This document shows positions 27,802-35,534 of a DNA stretch of 64,000 nucleotides, piece after piece. The DNA is from Leptospirales bacterium (GTDB lineage: Bacteria > Spirochaetota > Leptospiria > Leptospirales > Leptospiraceae). Location of the stretch: the NCBI GenBank assembly GCA_013297885.1, contig JAAFIR010000030.1:1-64000 (forward strand), read 5' to 3'. Numbering within the stretch: position 1 is the first letter of the stretch; each line of letters opens with the position of its first letter. Position numbers and translations under genes: made by a program. Below the pieces are notes generated by a model that did not search any database, was not told the origin of the DNA, and saw only the letters and a program-made list of their open reading frames with translations.

Positions 27802-28640
27802 ATGACAACTTTCAAATATTTTTTTTATATTGTTCTAACATTCACTCTTCAAGATTGCACAATTCTATTGAATTTCTACATTCATCATGGTAACAGTGAG
27901 GAAGTTATAAGTGATAGTAAAAATAAAATTAAAGCATTATATTTATTAGAAAACGGTGAGCTTTTTATGGAATATGAAAATGAAGAATTTTTCTTTAAAC
28001 AAAAATCGCATCATATTTTTTTTGATCCTAATGAAAAGTTCGAATTAAAAAAAATTAGTTTTAAAACAGTTAAATTGCAACCAACAATATTTGTTTTTCC
28101 AGAATATAAAATATATGTAGGTACTGATGTCAGAGGTTGGTCTTATACTACAGCTATATTTTCAATTTCTACTTTAAAAAATTTAAATATAAATAAAATT
28201 CAATATGAACCAAAAATTGAAAAGTATAATTTTATAGATAAAAAAAATCGTGTATTGCAAGAAATAGAAGCAGTCAAAATCACTGAAAAAAATGGACGGC
28301 AGATTCATTTTTGTAGAAGTATTGAAGATGGATTTAAGGAATGTAATGTATTCGAAAAAATTAATTCACCTAAATTAAATATTATTAATTTACCAGAAAA
28401 TTATTTTTTTATCGAAGAAACAAATGAATTAGTATTATTCGATCAAGAAATTTTAAATACCAAAGAAGAAAAAAAGTTAAACAATTAAAGTTTATTTTAA
28501 ATTATCCTTTAAAAAGATCTATTTCCTATTCTTATCATTCAAAAAAAATCCTGTATTTACTCTTTCCAATTACAATTGGATTGGATATTCCATATTTTAT
28601 ACTTTTAATAGCAGAAAACACTTATAAGGCGATCAAATAA
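27802..28640 (+). pseudogene. frameshifted lipoprotein-like gene (paralogue of the gene at 32.1-32.9 kb)
   Basis: The first frame runs from ATG 27802 (GGTGAG just upstream) to a stop at 28486-28488. A second frame continues the homology from about 28473 to TAA at 28638-28640. Translated across a -1 shift at the A7 run 28469-28475, the tail reads ...SYHSKKILYLLFPITIG, matching FYHSKKILYLTFPLTIT at the C-terminus of the paralogue. The bodies also match (NKIKALYL versus NKIKAIYL; VKLQPTIFVFP versus VKQMKPSVLIVSP). The N-terminus resembles a lipoprotein signal (FTLQDC). It may be a pseudogene, a slippage-controlled gene or an error in the homopolymer. Function is unknown. Confidence 0.7.
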
Positions 28641-28754
28641 ATTTTTTGATTTGGTTTGATTTTGTTAATTAGATTATTTAACTTTATTGTTTAACATTAG
28701 ATATTTAGAAATTGATAAAATAGTAGAAGAAGAATATTCTAAATTTTGGATTAT

Positions 28755-29138
28755 TCATTTTAATTCTCTAATTGTTCCACTTAAGGAAATAATTTCTTTT
28801 TCTTGTTTTAAAAAAGTATTAATTTTGTTTTCTTTGAAGTTTACAACTTGTGAAACACCTAGTCCATCTTTTTCAATCCAAGATATAAAAAACAAATTCT
28901 TATCTAGTTTTTGAAAAGAATATTTTTCAATTCCATTTTTTCCTTTATCTTCACCTTGAGTACAATTCCATTCTAAACTTGAATTAGATTTAAAAACAAT
29001 TTCATAAACAAAATCACCATAATTGTATTCAAATTTTTTTCCACTCAAATTGATTTCTGGTTCAATATGGTCGGTGTTTTTACAGTTGAAGAAGCTTGTG
29101 AAAATTACAGCGATGAAAATTAAGGTTTTGTGATTCAT
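28755..29138 (-). CDS. small lipoprotein with MoaF-like domain
   Basis: 127 aa. MNHKTLIFIAVIFTSFFNC gives lipidated C19. The mature part (about 30-127) has the strand pattern of a calycin/MoaF-like domain: FEYNYGDFVYEIVF, SSLEWNC, GIEKYSFQKL, LFFISWIEKDGLG and VSQVVNF. The function of such stand-alone domains is unknown; small-ligand binding is a guess. It is a single-gene unit. A 7-bp hairpin (AAACAAC/GTTGTTT, 29153-29170) lies just upstream of its start. Confidence 0.55.
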   Translation of the reverse strand: MNHKTLIFIAVIFTSFFNCKNTDHIEPEINLSGKKFEYNYGDFVYEIVFKSNSSLEWNCTQGEDKGKNGIEKYSFQKLDKNLFFISWIEKDGLGVSQVVNFKENKINTFLKQEKEIISLSGTIRELK

Positions 29139-29470
29139 ATTAAAATGATATGAAACAACTTTTGTTGTTTTGTCAAATAAATTTTTAAATTTATAAATCC
29201 AATTTTTCTTTATTTGTGTTGTTCACATTAGATAAATTTTTTTCTTTTAACTTCTCTGCAATAAGTTTTCTAACCTGTTTTCCACTTTCCATCATCATTT
29301 CAAATTCAAATCAAAATAGAGGGGTGATACTATTCATTAATTTAAGCGAATCAATATTTCAACTAAATCAAAAATTTTTTATAAGTAAATTTATTATAAA
29401 TGATACTAAAGTAATTTACTTAAAATCAGAATTTACTTTACTTTCGCATAAGCATTGTTAAATGTGGAAT
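29139..29470. other. gene-free stretch
   Basis: About 330 bp between divergent lipoprotein and outer-membrane protein genes. An open frame of 81 codons here has no Shine-Dalgarno sequence, no signal and no recognisable domain, and I do not accept it. Apart from the small hairpin at 29153-29170 I see no structure. Confidence 0.5.
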
Positions 29471-30544
29471 ATGAAAAAACTTACTATACTAATACTTTTA
29501 TTTGTCACTATTACAATCTTTTCCGAGAATAGTGTTGATAAATTAAACCAAGAATCAAAAGAGAATCCTTCAAAAGAATCAGAAAATAAAGAAAATTTAT
29601 CCCAAAAAAAACATAAGTTTATTCTAAAAGGTCAGATTGGTTTTTTATCAAAATATCGTATTCCAGATGTTGACATTGATAAAAAAGAAATGGATATTTA
29701 TAATACATTAACTGTACTAAATGGTGGAAATATTTTTGGGGTTTATAGAACGAATAATGAAACAATTAGTCCTTTAAATACGACATTTGGATTTGAATAT
29801 CGTTTTCTAGATAGATTTAGATTTTTATCTGACCAAAGAGTTTTAGATTCTAGGTGGAGTCCAAAAGACCAAAATATAACTGGTGAAAATATTTTTCTTT
29901 TTGGAAGACGAACTTTAACCTTAAAAGGAAAATACAACTATTCTGAAAAACTTCAAAAATTTGGATTTGCATATTACCATCCTATTACAAATTTTTTAAG
30001 AATTGGAGCGATTTTACGAAACTATAAAATTGAACAAACAACTAGACAAAGTTTATCAGTGAACTACAATAATATAAATGCATTATTGCCTGCAACACCA
30101 GTGACTCAAGACATTGAATCCAAAACCATTTATCAGGGTTTGGTCCCTGGACTTGGAGTAGAAATTCCAATTGGAAAAAATATTGAGATGAGATATACTT
30201 TAGAATTAGTAAATTTAAAAGGTAATGATAACACTACAGCAATAACAAAATTTATTTTTCCTGTTGGATTTTATTCTGAAACTTCTAGTTTAACATATAA
30301 AGGAAATATTCAAAATTTTGAACTTGGATTTACAATTCCAAAAGCTGAATTTTTTATTATCAGAACAGGTTACACAAGAGAGAGACTTCAAAGAAAAGTT
30401 TCTGAAACTAGTAATTTTTCTGATTCAGGAATTCCAAGTCTAACTTCTTATATTGTGAACAATGTTTTATCCAAAGATATAATTGTTGCAAATGTAAATT
30501 TTGATAATTTGTATGCCCAATTTGAATTTGCAATCGGGTTTTAA
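29471..30544 (+). CDS. predicted outer-membrane beta-barrel protein
   Basis: 357 aa from the ATG at 29471 (an ATG 9 nt upstream is also possible). MKKLTILILLFVTITIFS is a signal peptide. A Ser/Glu/Lys/Asn-rich linker of about 30 residues is followed by repeated amphipathic strands (FGFEYRFL, RTLTLKGKYNY, FAYYHPITNFLRIGAILR, EMRYTLELVNL) and a terminal Phe (FEFAIGF). This layout suits an outer-membrane barrel. No specific family is recognised. A composite repeat begins 40 nt after the stop. Confidence 0.6.
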   Translation: MKKLTILILLFVTITIFSENSVDKLNQESKENPSKESENKENLSQKKHKFILKGQIGFLSKYRIPDVDIDKKEMDIYNTLTVLNGGNIFGVYRTNNETISPLNTTFGFEYRFLDRFRFLSDQRVLDSRWSPKDQNITGENIFLFGRRTLTLKGKYNYSEKLQKFGFAYYHPITNFLRIGAILRNYKIEQTTRQSLSVNYNNINALLPATPVTQDIESKTIYQGLVPGLGVEIPIGKNIEMRYTLELVNLKGNDNTTAITKFIFPVGFYSETSSLTYKGNIQNFELGFTIPKAEFFIIRTGYTRERLQRKVSETSNFSDSGIPSLTSYIVNNVLSKDIIVANVNFDNLYAQFEFAIGF

Positions 30545-30583
30545 TTAGAATTTCTCAACTCTAGCGAATCGGGATTATATTCG

Positions 30584-30748
30584 AGCGATAGAGAAGAATG
30601 GGCTTTTGCTCACAGAGTGAAAGCAAAAGTGAGGACGTTTCTTTGGACGTAGGGCAGTGGGTTAAAACCCCACTGTCTTCAAACTGTCCAAAGAAGTACT
30701 GGAAAGCCCGGTTTTTGCAGCTCTCTTTTTGGCTGCAAAAATTCGCCC
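30584..30748 (-). repeat. composite palindromic intergenic element, copy 6
   Basis: Minus-orientation copy. End box AGCGATAGAGAAG (30584 on); a long hairpin 2 with nested parts CTTTTGCT/AGCAAAAG, TTTCTTTGGAC/GTCCAAAGAA (30639-30649, 30686-30695) and GGGCAGTGGG/CCCACTGTC; middle box AAAGCCCGGTTTTT (30702-30715); hairpin 1 GCAGCTCTC...GGCTGC; AAAAATTCGCCC (30737-30748). A second end-box-like scrap, AGCGAATCGGGATTA, lies at 30563-30577, as if two copies had been nested. The rest of the gap to 30903 has no gene. Confidence 0.75.
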
Positions 30749-30903
30749 CAAAAAAAACTATAAAAAATTTCTTGCTAATTTAAAATAGAATTTTGATAAA
30801 ATTTAAAAAGCAAAAAAGTATGAGATTTTGTAAAAGTTTGCAAAAAACCGAACTTATTTCAACTTTTTCCTTTCTTAGCTATAGTCTAACACATCTAAAA
30901 TTT

Positions 30904-31776
30904 ATGATTGATAAACTTCCACTAACAGATAATTTTTTATTTAAAGCAATATTTTCTCAACATGAAGATTTACTTTTAGATTTGTTGAACTCTTTTCCTG
31001 AATTTCAAAATAGAAAAAAAATTATGGAACTAAAAGTTTTAAATCCAGAATTACCCAAAGTTACTGAAATAGATAAATTGTCTATTTTAGATATTCAAGC
31101 AAAAGATAGTTGTGGAAATAAATTTTTAATTGAAATGCAATCCCAAAATGATCTTGGGTTTGAAAAAAGGATTTTGTATTATTGGGCTAATACTTACACT
31201 AAATCTTTAAAACAAGGTGAAGATTATGGAATTTTACCAAAAATTTATTCAATTGCATTTTTGAATTTTGAACTAATCAATTTAAAAAAGTATCATTCTG
31301 TTTTTCAACTGAGAGAAAAAGAATATAATGAAATAGTCTTGACAGAAGATTTAGAATTTCATATAATTGAGTTAAAGAAATTAAAAGATAAATTATCAAG
31401 TTTGGATTCTGAATTTAAGACTTGGTTGTTTGCATTAAAAAATGGACATCTTTTAGAAGGAGAAGAAATGAATACCTTAGTCAAAAAAAATCCAAAACTA
31501 AAAAAAGTTTTTAAAGAATATGATGAATATACTTCTAATCCAAAAAATAAAAATTTAATCGAGGATAGAAAAAAATCGCAACTTTACTTCAATACTCAAA
31601 TTAATGCTGCAAAGCGGGAAGGTAAACTGGAAGGTAAACTGGAAGGTAAACTGGAAACGGCAGTTGAACTTTATAATTGGGGTATGCCAATTGAACAAGT
31701 TTGTAAACTAACTGGTCTTTCTGAAAAACAAATTTTAGAATTTAAAAAACAAAGACTCAGTGAAAATCATATTTAA
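30904..31776 (+). CDS. Rpn/PD-(D/E)XK nuclease family protein
   Basis: 290 aa from ATG 30904 (MIDKLPLTDNFLFKAIF), the normal start of this family; an upstream TTG extension is unlikely. Residues about 10-190 match the Rpn/transposase-like PD-(D/E)XK nuclease family, with the active-site pattern SILDIQAKDSCGNKFLIEMQSQ (D, ExQ). Rpn proteins are DNA endonucleases that promote recA-independent recombination and are often expanded and phase-variable. Near the C-terminus three tandem 12-bp repeats (31621-31656) encode EGKL units, followed by a helical GMPIEQVCKLTGLS motif often seen at the end of these proteins. It is preceded by a composite repeat and followed by a toxin-antitoxin remnant. Confidence 0.75.
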   Translation: MIDKLPLTDNFLFKAIFSQHEDLLLDLLNSFPEFQNRKKIMELKVLNPELPKVTEIDKLSILDIQAKDSCGNKFLIEMQSQNDLGFEKRILYYWANTYTKSLKQGEDYGILPKIYSIAFLNFELINLKKYHSVFQLREKEYNEIVLTEDLEFHIIELKKLKDKLSSLDSEFKTWLFALKNGHLLEGEEMNTLVKKNPKLKKVFKEYDEYTSNPKNKNLIEDRKKSQLYFNTQINAAKREGKLEGKLEGKLETAVELYNWGMPIEQVCKLTGLSEKQILEFKKQRLSENHI

Positions 31777-31793
31777 CTGGCAATCTTAATTAA

Positions 31794-31961
31794 ATGAATA
31801 AAATATCACTTAAAGATTTTGATGAGCCTTCAGATGTAGCCTTGGAAGAAATTATGAAAGAAGTTATTATTGATGTTAAGAAAAATTATTTATTATCCAA
31901 TCAAGAATTAGAAAAAAAAGTTGCAGAAGAAATTGAACTTGCAAAAAAAAGAAATTCATGA
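31794..31961 (+). CDS. 55-aa acidic ORF, probable zeta-toxin antitoxin
   Basis: A short gene starting MNKISLKDFDEPSD and ending EIELAKKRNS. It is helical and charged, with no membrane segment. It overlaps the start of the zeta-toxin-like remnant by 4 nt (ATGA), the arrangement of a toxin-antitoxin pair with the antitoxin first. It starts 18 nt after the Rpn-type gene. I do not recognise a named antitoxin family. The call rests on size, overlap and the downstream remnant. Confidence 0.5.
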   Translation: MNKISLKDFDEPSDVALEEIMKEVIIDVKKNYLLSNQELEKKVAEEIELAKKRNS

Positions 31962-32089
31962 TTAAACCAATCCTTATCCTTATTGCATGACCAAATGTTT
32001 CGGTCAAAACATCCATCACCAAAAAAATTTTACATCATGAATGGGTTGAAACTTGTTTGTATATCAATCCAGATAATATTACCAATTAA
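31958..32089 (+). pseudogene. truncated zeta-toxin-like P-loop gene
   Basis: Read from the ATG at 31958 the frame gives MIKPILILIA, a stop (TGA), then PNVSVKTSITKKILHHEWVE and CLYINPDNI. This follows the start of zeta-type UNAG kinases/AAA proteins, AGPNGSGKTS followed by INPDxI, but the Walker A Gly codons have decayed: GGA to TGA at 31988 and two GGN to GTN changes. The reading frame ends where the convergent lipoprotein gene begins. The remaining 150 or more residues of a zeta toxin are missing. It is a clear remnant of a toxin gene. Confidence 0.65.
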
Positions 32090-32915
32090 AAAATCCTCTC
32101 ATAATTTGAAAAAATCCCTGAATAAAATCTATCGTGATGGTAAGTGGAAAAGTTAAATATAAGATTTTTTTTGAATGATAAAAAAGAAAATTTTTAGGTT
32201 TATTAGGGTAAACAAATGAGTAATTTCTTTGTTTTAACACTGATTTTAATTTTTCTGGTAAGTCTTCTTCAATAAAAATAAATTGATTATCGCCATAAAT
32301 AAAAAAGAAATTTTCATTTAAGTAATTCATCTCCAAATCAAAAAACCGTTCAGTTGTTTTGACTTCACATTTAGAAATCTCGTAGCCTTGATTACAATAA
32401 AAAGTTTCTGTATTGTTTTTCAGAACTATTTTAAATATATTGACTTTTCTTTCAAAAAAACTATCCCAAGACTTCAGTTTAAACCTAGCAATTCCACCTC
32501 TAAATTGAATTTTTTTAATTTCTAATTTTTCTAAATCAATCAATAATAATAGGTTTTTATCGTTTATATAACTAGTTGGAATTTTGAGGTAAAAATTGTT
32601 TACAGGTGATACAATCAAGACAGATGGTTTCATTTGTTTTACGGAATAATTGAGCTTTTTTTTAACTAAATCCAGAGAAAAATTATTAATAGTTTCATTA
32701 TTCATGGGTACAAATTCTGAATGTAATTTACCAAATTTAGAATTTATATGCTCAATCATTAGGTTATTTTCATCTGAATTTAAATAAATTGCTTTGATCT
32801 TATTATCTTTGCCAACGTATATTTTTTCTTCTTCTTCATTTATGTACTTATAAACTTGAAAGGTAATACAATTATAAAAATGGAAAGATAAAAAAAATAA
32901 AACAGTTTTTTTCAT
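32079..32915 (-). CDS. lipoprotein of unknown function, intact paralogue of the gene at 27.8 kb
   Basis: 278 aa. MKKTVLFFLSFHFYNC gives lipidated C16. The body is rich in Lys, Phe, Asn and Ile with beta-strand periodicity; three cysteines occur later. A hydrophobic segment near the C-terminus (KILYLTFPLTITIDFIQGFF) could embed in the membrane. It shares blocks with the frameshifted gene 4 kb away (NKIKA-YL and YHSKKILYL-FP-TI), so the two form a small family. No known domain is recognised. Confidence 0.6.
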   Translation of the reverse strand: MKKTVLFFLSFHFYNCITFQVYKYINEEEEKIYVGKDNKIKAIYLNSDENNLMIEHINSKFGKLHSEFVPMNNETINNFSLDLVKKKLNYSVKQMKPSVLIVSPVNNFYLKIPTSYINDKNLLLLIDLEKLEIKKIQFRGGIARFKLKSWDSFFERKVNIFKIVLKNNTETFYCNQGYEISKCEVKTTERFFDLEMNYLNENFFFIYGDNQFIFIEEDLPEKLKSVLKQRNYSFVYPNKPKNFLFYHSKKILYLTFPLTITIDFIQGFFQIMRGFFNW

Positions 32916-33321
32916 AAATTTAGCAATTAACCTTATTCTTATTTTAGTTACAATGGAATCAATTAATTTATAGAAAATTTACAATGTTAAAATTAAGTAT
33001 TTTCAATTATATCGTTAAGATTTGAAGTGGTGTCAAAATTTTTGAATAAATAATTTTGCTACAGTTTAGATATTCTGACCTTTATGAATAAAGCAGTATA
33101 ATTATGAATTTGCTAACAATGGCTTTTATTTTTCATTTCTTAAAGGGAATATACTAACTTAAAATTAATAAAAAAACTAAAGCGAATTTTGCTAAAGATT
33201 TTTTTAAATTAAGAGAAATTAATTCAATATTACTTTAGCTAATCAAAAACATCTATAAACCTGAAAATGAATTTTAAAAAAATTTCTTGCACTTCTAGTT
33301 TAAGTATCAAACCTATTCCCA
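32916..33321. other. gene-free stretch with a possible eroded repeat copy
   Basis: About 400 bp without a supportable ORF. At 33018-33066 the text GAAGTGGTGTCAAAATTTT resembles the box 3/hairpin 2 junction of the composite elements read on the minus strand, but the other boxes are absent. It may be an eroded copy. The remainder is A/T-rich and probably carries the promoters of the two divergent flanking genes; I cannot place them. Confidence 0.4.
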
Positions 33322-33804
33322 ATGAAAAAAATTCTTTTAACACTTATCCTTATCATCCTAAATTGCAAAGAAAATTTTGATGCAAAATATTTGAATTTGG
33401 AACTTGAAAATATTTCCGCAAAAAAAGAGAAACTAAAAGATTATAGAGGCAAAATTATTTTTTTAGATTTTTGGGCATCTTGGTGTGAGCCATGTAAAAA
33501 ATCTGTTCCAAAAATTGACAAAATCCGTGAAGCAACAAAAGATATAAAAATTGAATTTTTGGGAATAAATACTGACTCAAGTAAAACCCTTGAAGAAATC
33601 AAAGAAGTTTCCAAAGAATTTCAAATTAAATATAAATCTCTTTTAGATCCAAAATTGGAATTAGTTCATGAATTAAACGTAGAAGGGCAACCAGCTTTTT
33701 TGGTATTTGATAAATATGGAAAGGAAAAATACCGGCAATACGGAATTATTTCCACTGATATTCCCAAAATTTTAAAAATTATTCGTGATTTAGAAAAAGA
33801 TTAG
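33322..33804 (+). CDS. TlpA/thioredoxin-like lipoprotein
   Basis: 160 aa. MKKILLTLILIILNC gives lipidated C15. A complete thioredoxin-like domain follows: IIFLDFWASWCEPCKKSVP carries the redox WCxxC motif (WCEPC), and VEGQPAFLVFD carries the cis-proline region. It resembles periplasmic TlpA/ResA-like reductants that keep cytochrome c or other thiols reduced. No cytochrome biogenesis genes are nearby. The stop codon lies inside a perfect 22-bp palindrome. Confidence 0.85.
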   Translation: MKKILLTLILIILNCKENFDAKYLNLELENISAKKEKLKDYRGKIIFLDFWASWCEPCKKSVPKIDKIREATKDIKIEFLGINTDSSKTLEEIKEVSKEFQIKYKSLLDPKLELVHELNVEGQPAFLVFDKYGKEKYRQYGIISTDIPKILKIIRDLEKD

Positions 33805-33820
33805 ACAAATTTGTCTAATC
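33799..33820. promoter_or_regulatory. perfect 22-bp palindrome, candidate operator
   Basis: Arms GATTAGACAAA and TTTGTCTAATC abut without a loop. No U-run follows, so a terminator is unlikely. The site lies 65 nt before the thiolase start, and a TetR regulator gene is encoded just beyond the thiolase. A related half-site TTGTCTA occurs at 36271-36277 upstream of the tetR gene. Control of the thiolase gene by this regulator is an inference. Confidence 0.4.
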
Positions 33821-33884
33821 ATAGAAAATTAGCTCATATTTAAGAATTTTTTAAATTTCTTAGGTAAAAAAATTACGAGGTTTC

Positions 33885-35240
33885 ATGATTATGAAATTTA
33901 CTACTTTTGATGGCGATAGAATTGTACTCGCTGGTGGACTAAGAACTCCAGTTGGACAAGCGGGAAAATCTTATGCAGACATAGCTTCTGCAGAACTTGG
34001 TTATAGAGTAACTGAAGAAATTTTTAAAAGAACTGGAATTAAAAAAACTGAAGTTGATGGCGTTGTAGCTGGTGAAATTTCTCAAAACATGAGAACTCCA
34101 AATGTTGCAAGAGTAATTTCTGTTAGAGCTGAAATTCCTCTCGAAGCAACTGCAATCACGGTTGCAAATAATTGTGTATCAGGTCTTGAAGCGGTTCTCG
34201 ATGCAGCAAGAAGAATTATGATTGGTGAAGGAAATTTTTACTTAGCACTTGGTCTTGAGTCTATGTCCCAAGGACCTTTTATCATCGAAGGTGCAAAAGA
34301 AAATTCTAAAACAGACACAGTTGACAAGCTCATGAAAAACTGGGGCGAAGCACAAGCTCTTGGTGTAAAAGTTTTAGATTCAATTGATGAAGGATTAAAC
34401 GATCCAATCCGCAAATTGAACATGGCAATGACTGGAGAAGTTGTAGCTCAAAAATATGGTTTGAAGAAAAAAGAATTAGATGATTATGCTTATCGTTCTT
34501 ACAAAAAAGCATTAGATGCAATAAAAGCTGGAAAATATCGTCCTTACCAAATGTCTCAAACATTAACTGATGGTTCGTTACTCGAAGATGATGAATTTAT
34601 CATGTCAAAAACTGGAATGGTAGAAAATCCTGGACGTTTTGAAAAAGCTGGTGCAATTTTTGATTCCAAATTTATGAACCTAAAAGAATTTTATGAAAAA
34701 TATGGTGAGTGGACAGGAAGAAAATATGTAGAAGGTGAAGTAGAAGCAGGTGTGTCTTTATTTAACGCATGTCCTCGTTCTGATGGAGCTGGTGCAATTT
34801 TTGTTACAACTGAAAAAGAAGCTAAACGTCTTGGTCTTCCAATTCAAGCTGTAATCAGCGGTTGGGGAATGTATGGAGTTGATCCTTCTATCATGGGAGT
34901 TGGAATGGCTTATTCAATGAACAAAGCTGTGAATGCTGCTGGTTGGAAATACACTGACATTGACAATTTTGAAATTCATGAAGCATTTGCTGCAACTGCA
35001 ATGGGCACAATGAGAGAAATCAAAAAATCTTGGGGCTTTGATTTAGAAGCTGCAGACAAAGAAGGAAAAGTAAATCCACATGGCGGAACCCTAGCTCTTG
35101 GTCATCCACTTGGAGCAACAGGAATTCGCGTGCTGTTAAATCAAATTATGGCATTTGATCTTGGTCTTGGAAAAAAATCTGTAAATTGTATTTGTGCTGG
35201 TGGTGGTGTAGCTGGTTCAATCGCATTAGAAAAACCATAG
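33885..35240 (+). CDS. acetyl-CoA acyltransferase (thiolase, FadI-like)
   Basis: A 451-aa thiolase that cleaves 3-ketoacyl-CoA with CoA, or condenses acetyl-CoA in reverse. The nucleophile is C97 (VANNCVSG); the general base H407 is in LGHPLGATG and C437 in CICAGGG. The HEAFAAT motif at H365 replaces the usual NEAFA Asn and is characteristic of trifunctional-enzyme beta/FadI-type thiolases. Its length also fits FadI better than the 390-aa biosynthetic type. GAGG lies 4 nt before the first ATG; the ATG 6 nt further on is an alternative start. No partner FadJ gene is in the window. A terminator follows. Confidence 0.88.
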   Translation: MIMKFTTFDGDRIVLAGGLRTPVGQAGKSYADIASAELGYRVTEEIFKRTGIKKTEVDGVVAGEISQNMRTPNVARVISVRAEIPLEATAITVANNCVSGLEAVLDAARRIMIGEGNFYLALGLESMSQGPFIIEGAKENSKTDTVDKLMKNWGEAQALGVKVLDSIDEGLNDPIRKLNMAMTGEVVAQKYGLKKKELDDYAYRSYKKALDAIKAGKYRPYQMSQTLTDGSLLEDDEFIMSKTGMVENPGRFEKAGAIFDSKFMNLKEFYEKYGEWTGRKYVEGEVEAGVSLFNACPRSDGAGAIFVTTEKEAKRLGLPIQAVISGWGMYGVDPSIMGVGMAYSMNKAVNAAGWKYTDIDNFEIHEAFAATAMGTMREIKKSWGFDLEAADKEGKVNPHGGTLALGHPLGATGIRVLLNQIMAFDLGLGKKSVNCICAGGGVAGSIALEKP

Positions 35241-35285
35241 AACGAACCTCACCCAATTTTTCTTAAGTTGAAAAATTAGACAATT

Positions 35286-35325
35286 AAAACCCTCTCCTTT
35301 GCTAAAGCAAAAGAGAGGGTTATAC
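35286..35325 (+). terminator. terminator-like hairpin after the thiolase gene
   Basis: The arms AACCCTCTCCTTTGC (35288-35302) and GCAAAAGAGAGGGTT (35307-35321) pair with one mismatch around a TAAA loop. The following sequence TATACTATTTCCC has only a weak U-tract. On the opposite strand the run is also weak. Confidence 0.55.
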
Positions 35326-35413
35326 TATTTCCCTTCTCTAAATTGTAAAACTTGTAGAGGGGCTTTCAAAAGTTAAATTTATCAATTCAATTCAAGTATA
35401 GTTGGGGTAAGGT

Positions 35414-35523
35414 GGGCGAGTTTCAAGAATGTTGACGTTGTCAACATTCTTGAAATCGGGCTTTCAACTCTGGTCAAAAAATTGAACAAGCAATTTTTTG
35501 ACCCCGTTTCAATCCCTCTCGCT
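35414..35523 (+). repeat. composite palindromic intergenic element, copy 7
   Basis: Clean copy between the convergent thiolase and tetR genes. Box 1 GGGCGAGT (35414-35421); hairpin 1 arms TTCAAGAATGTTGAC and its complement (35421-35449); box 2 ATCGGGCTTTCAACTC (35450-35470); hairpin 2 with outer arms GGTCAAAAAATTG/CAATTTTTTGACC (35472-35484, 35501-35513); box 3 CCCGTTTCAATCCCTCTCGC (to 35522). Confidence 0.85.
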
Positions 35524-35534
35524 TGATTAATAAA

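Noticed and set aside
28687-28914. 75-codon plus-strand ORF
   Set aside because: Largely antisense to the MoaF-like lipoprotein gene, which has a clear lipoprotein signal.
29216-29461. 81-codon plus-strand ORF
   Set aside because: No Shine-Dalgarno sequence, no signal peptide, no recognisable motif; base composition is that of the surrounding non-coding DNA.
30598-30783. 61-codon plus-strand ORF
   Set aside because: It is made of composite element copy 6 sequence.
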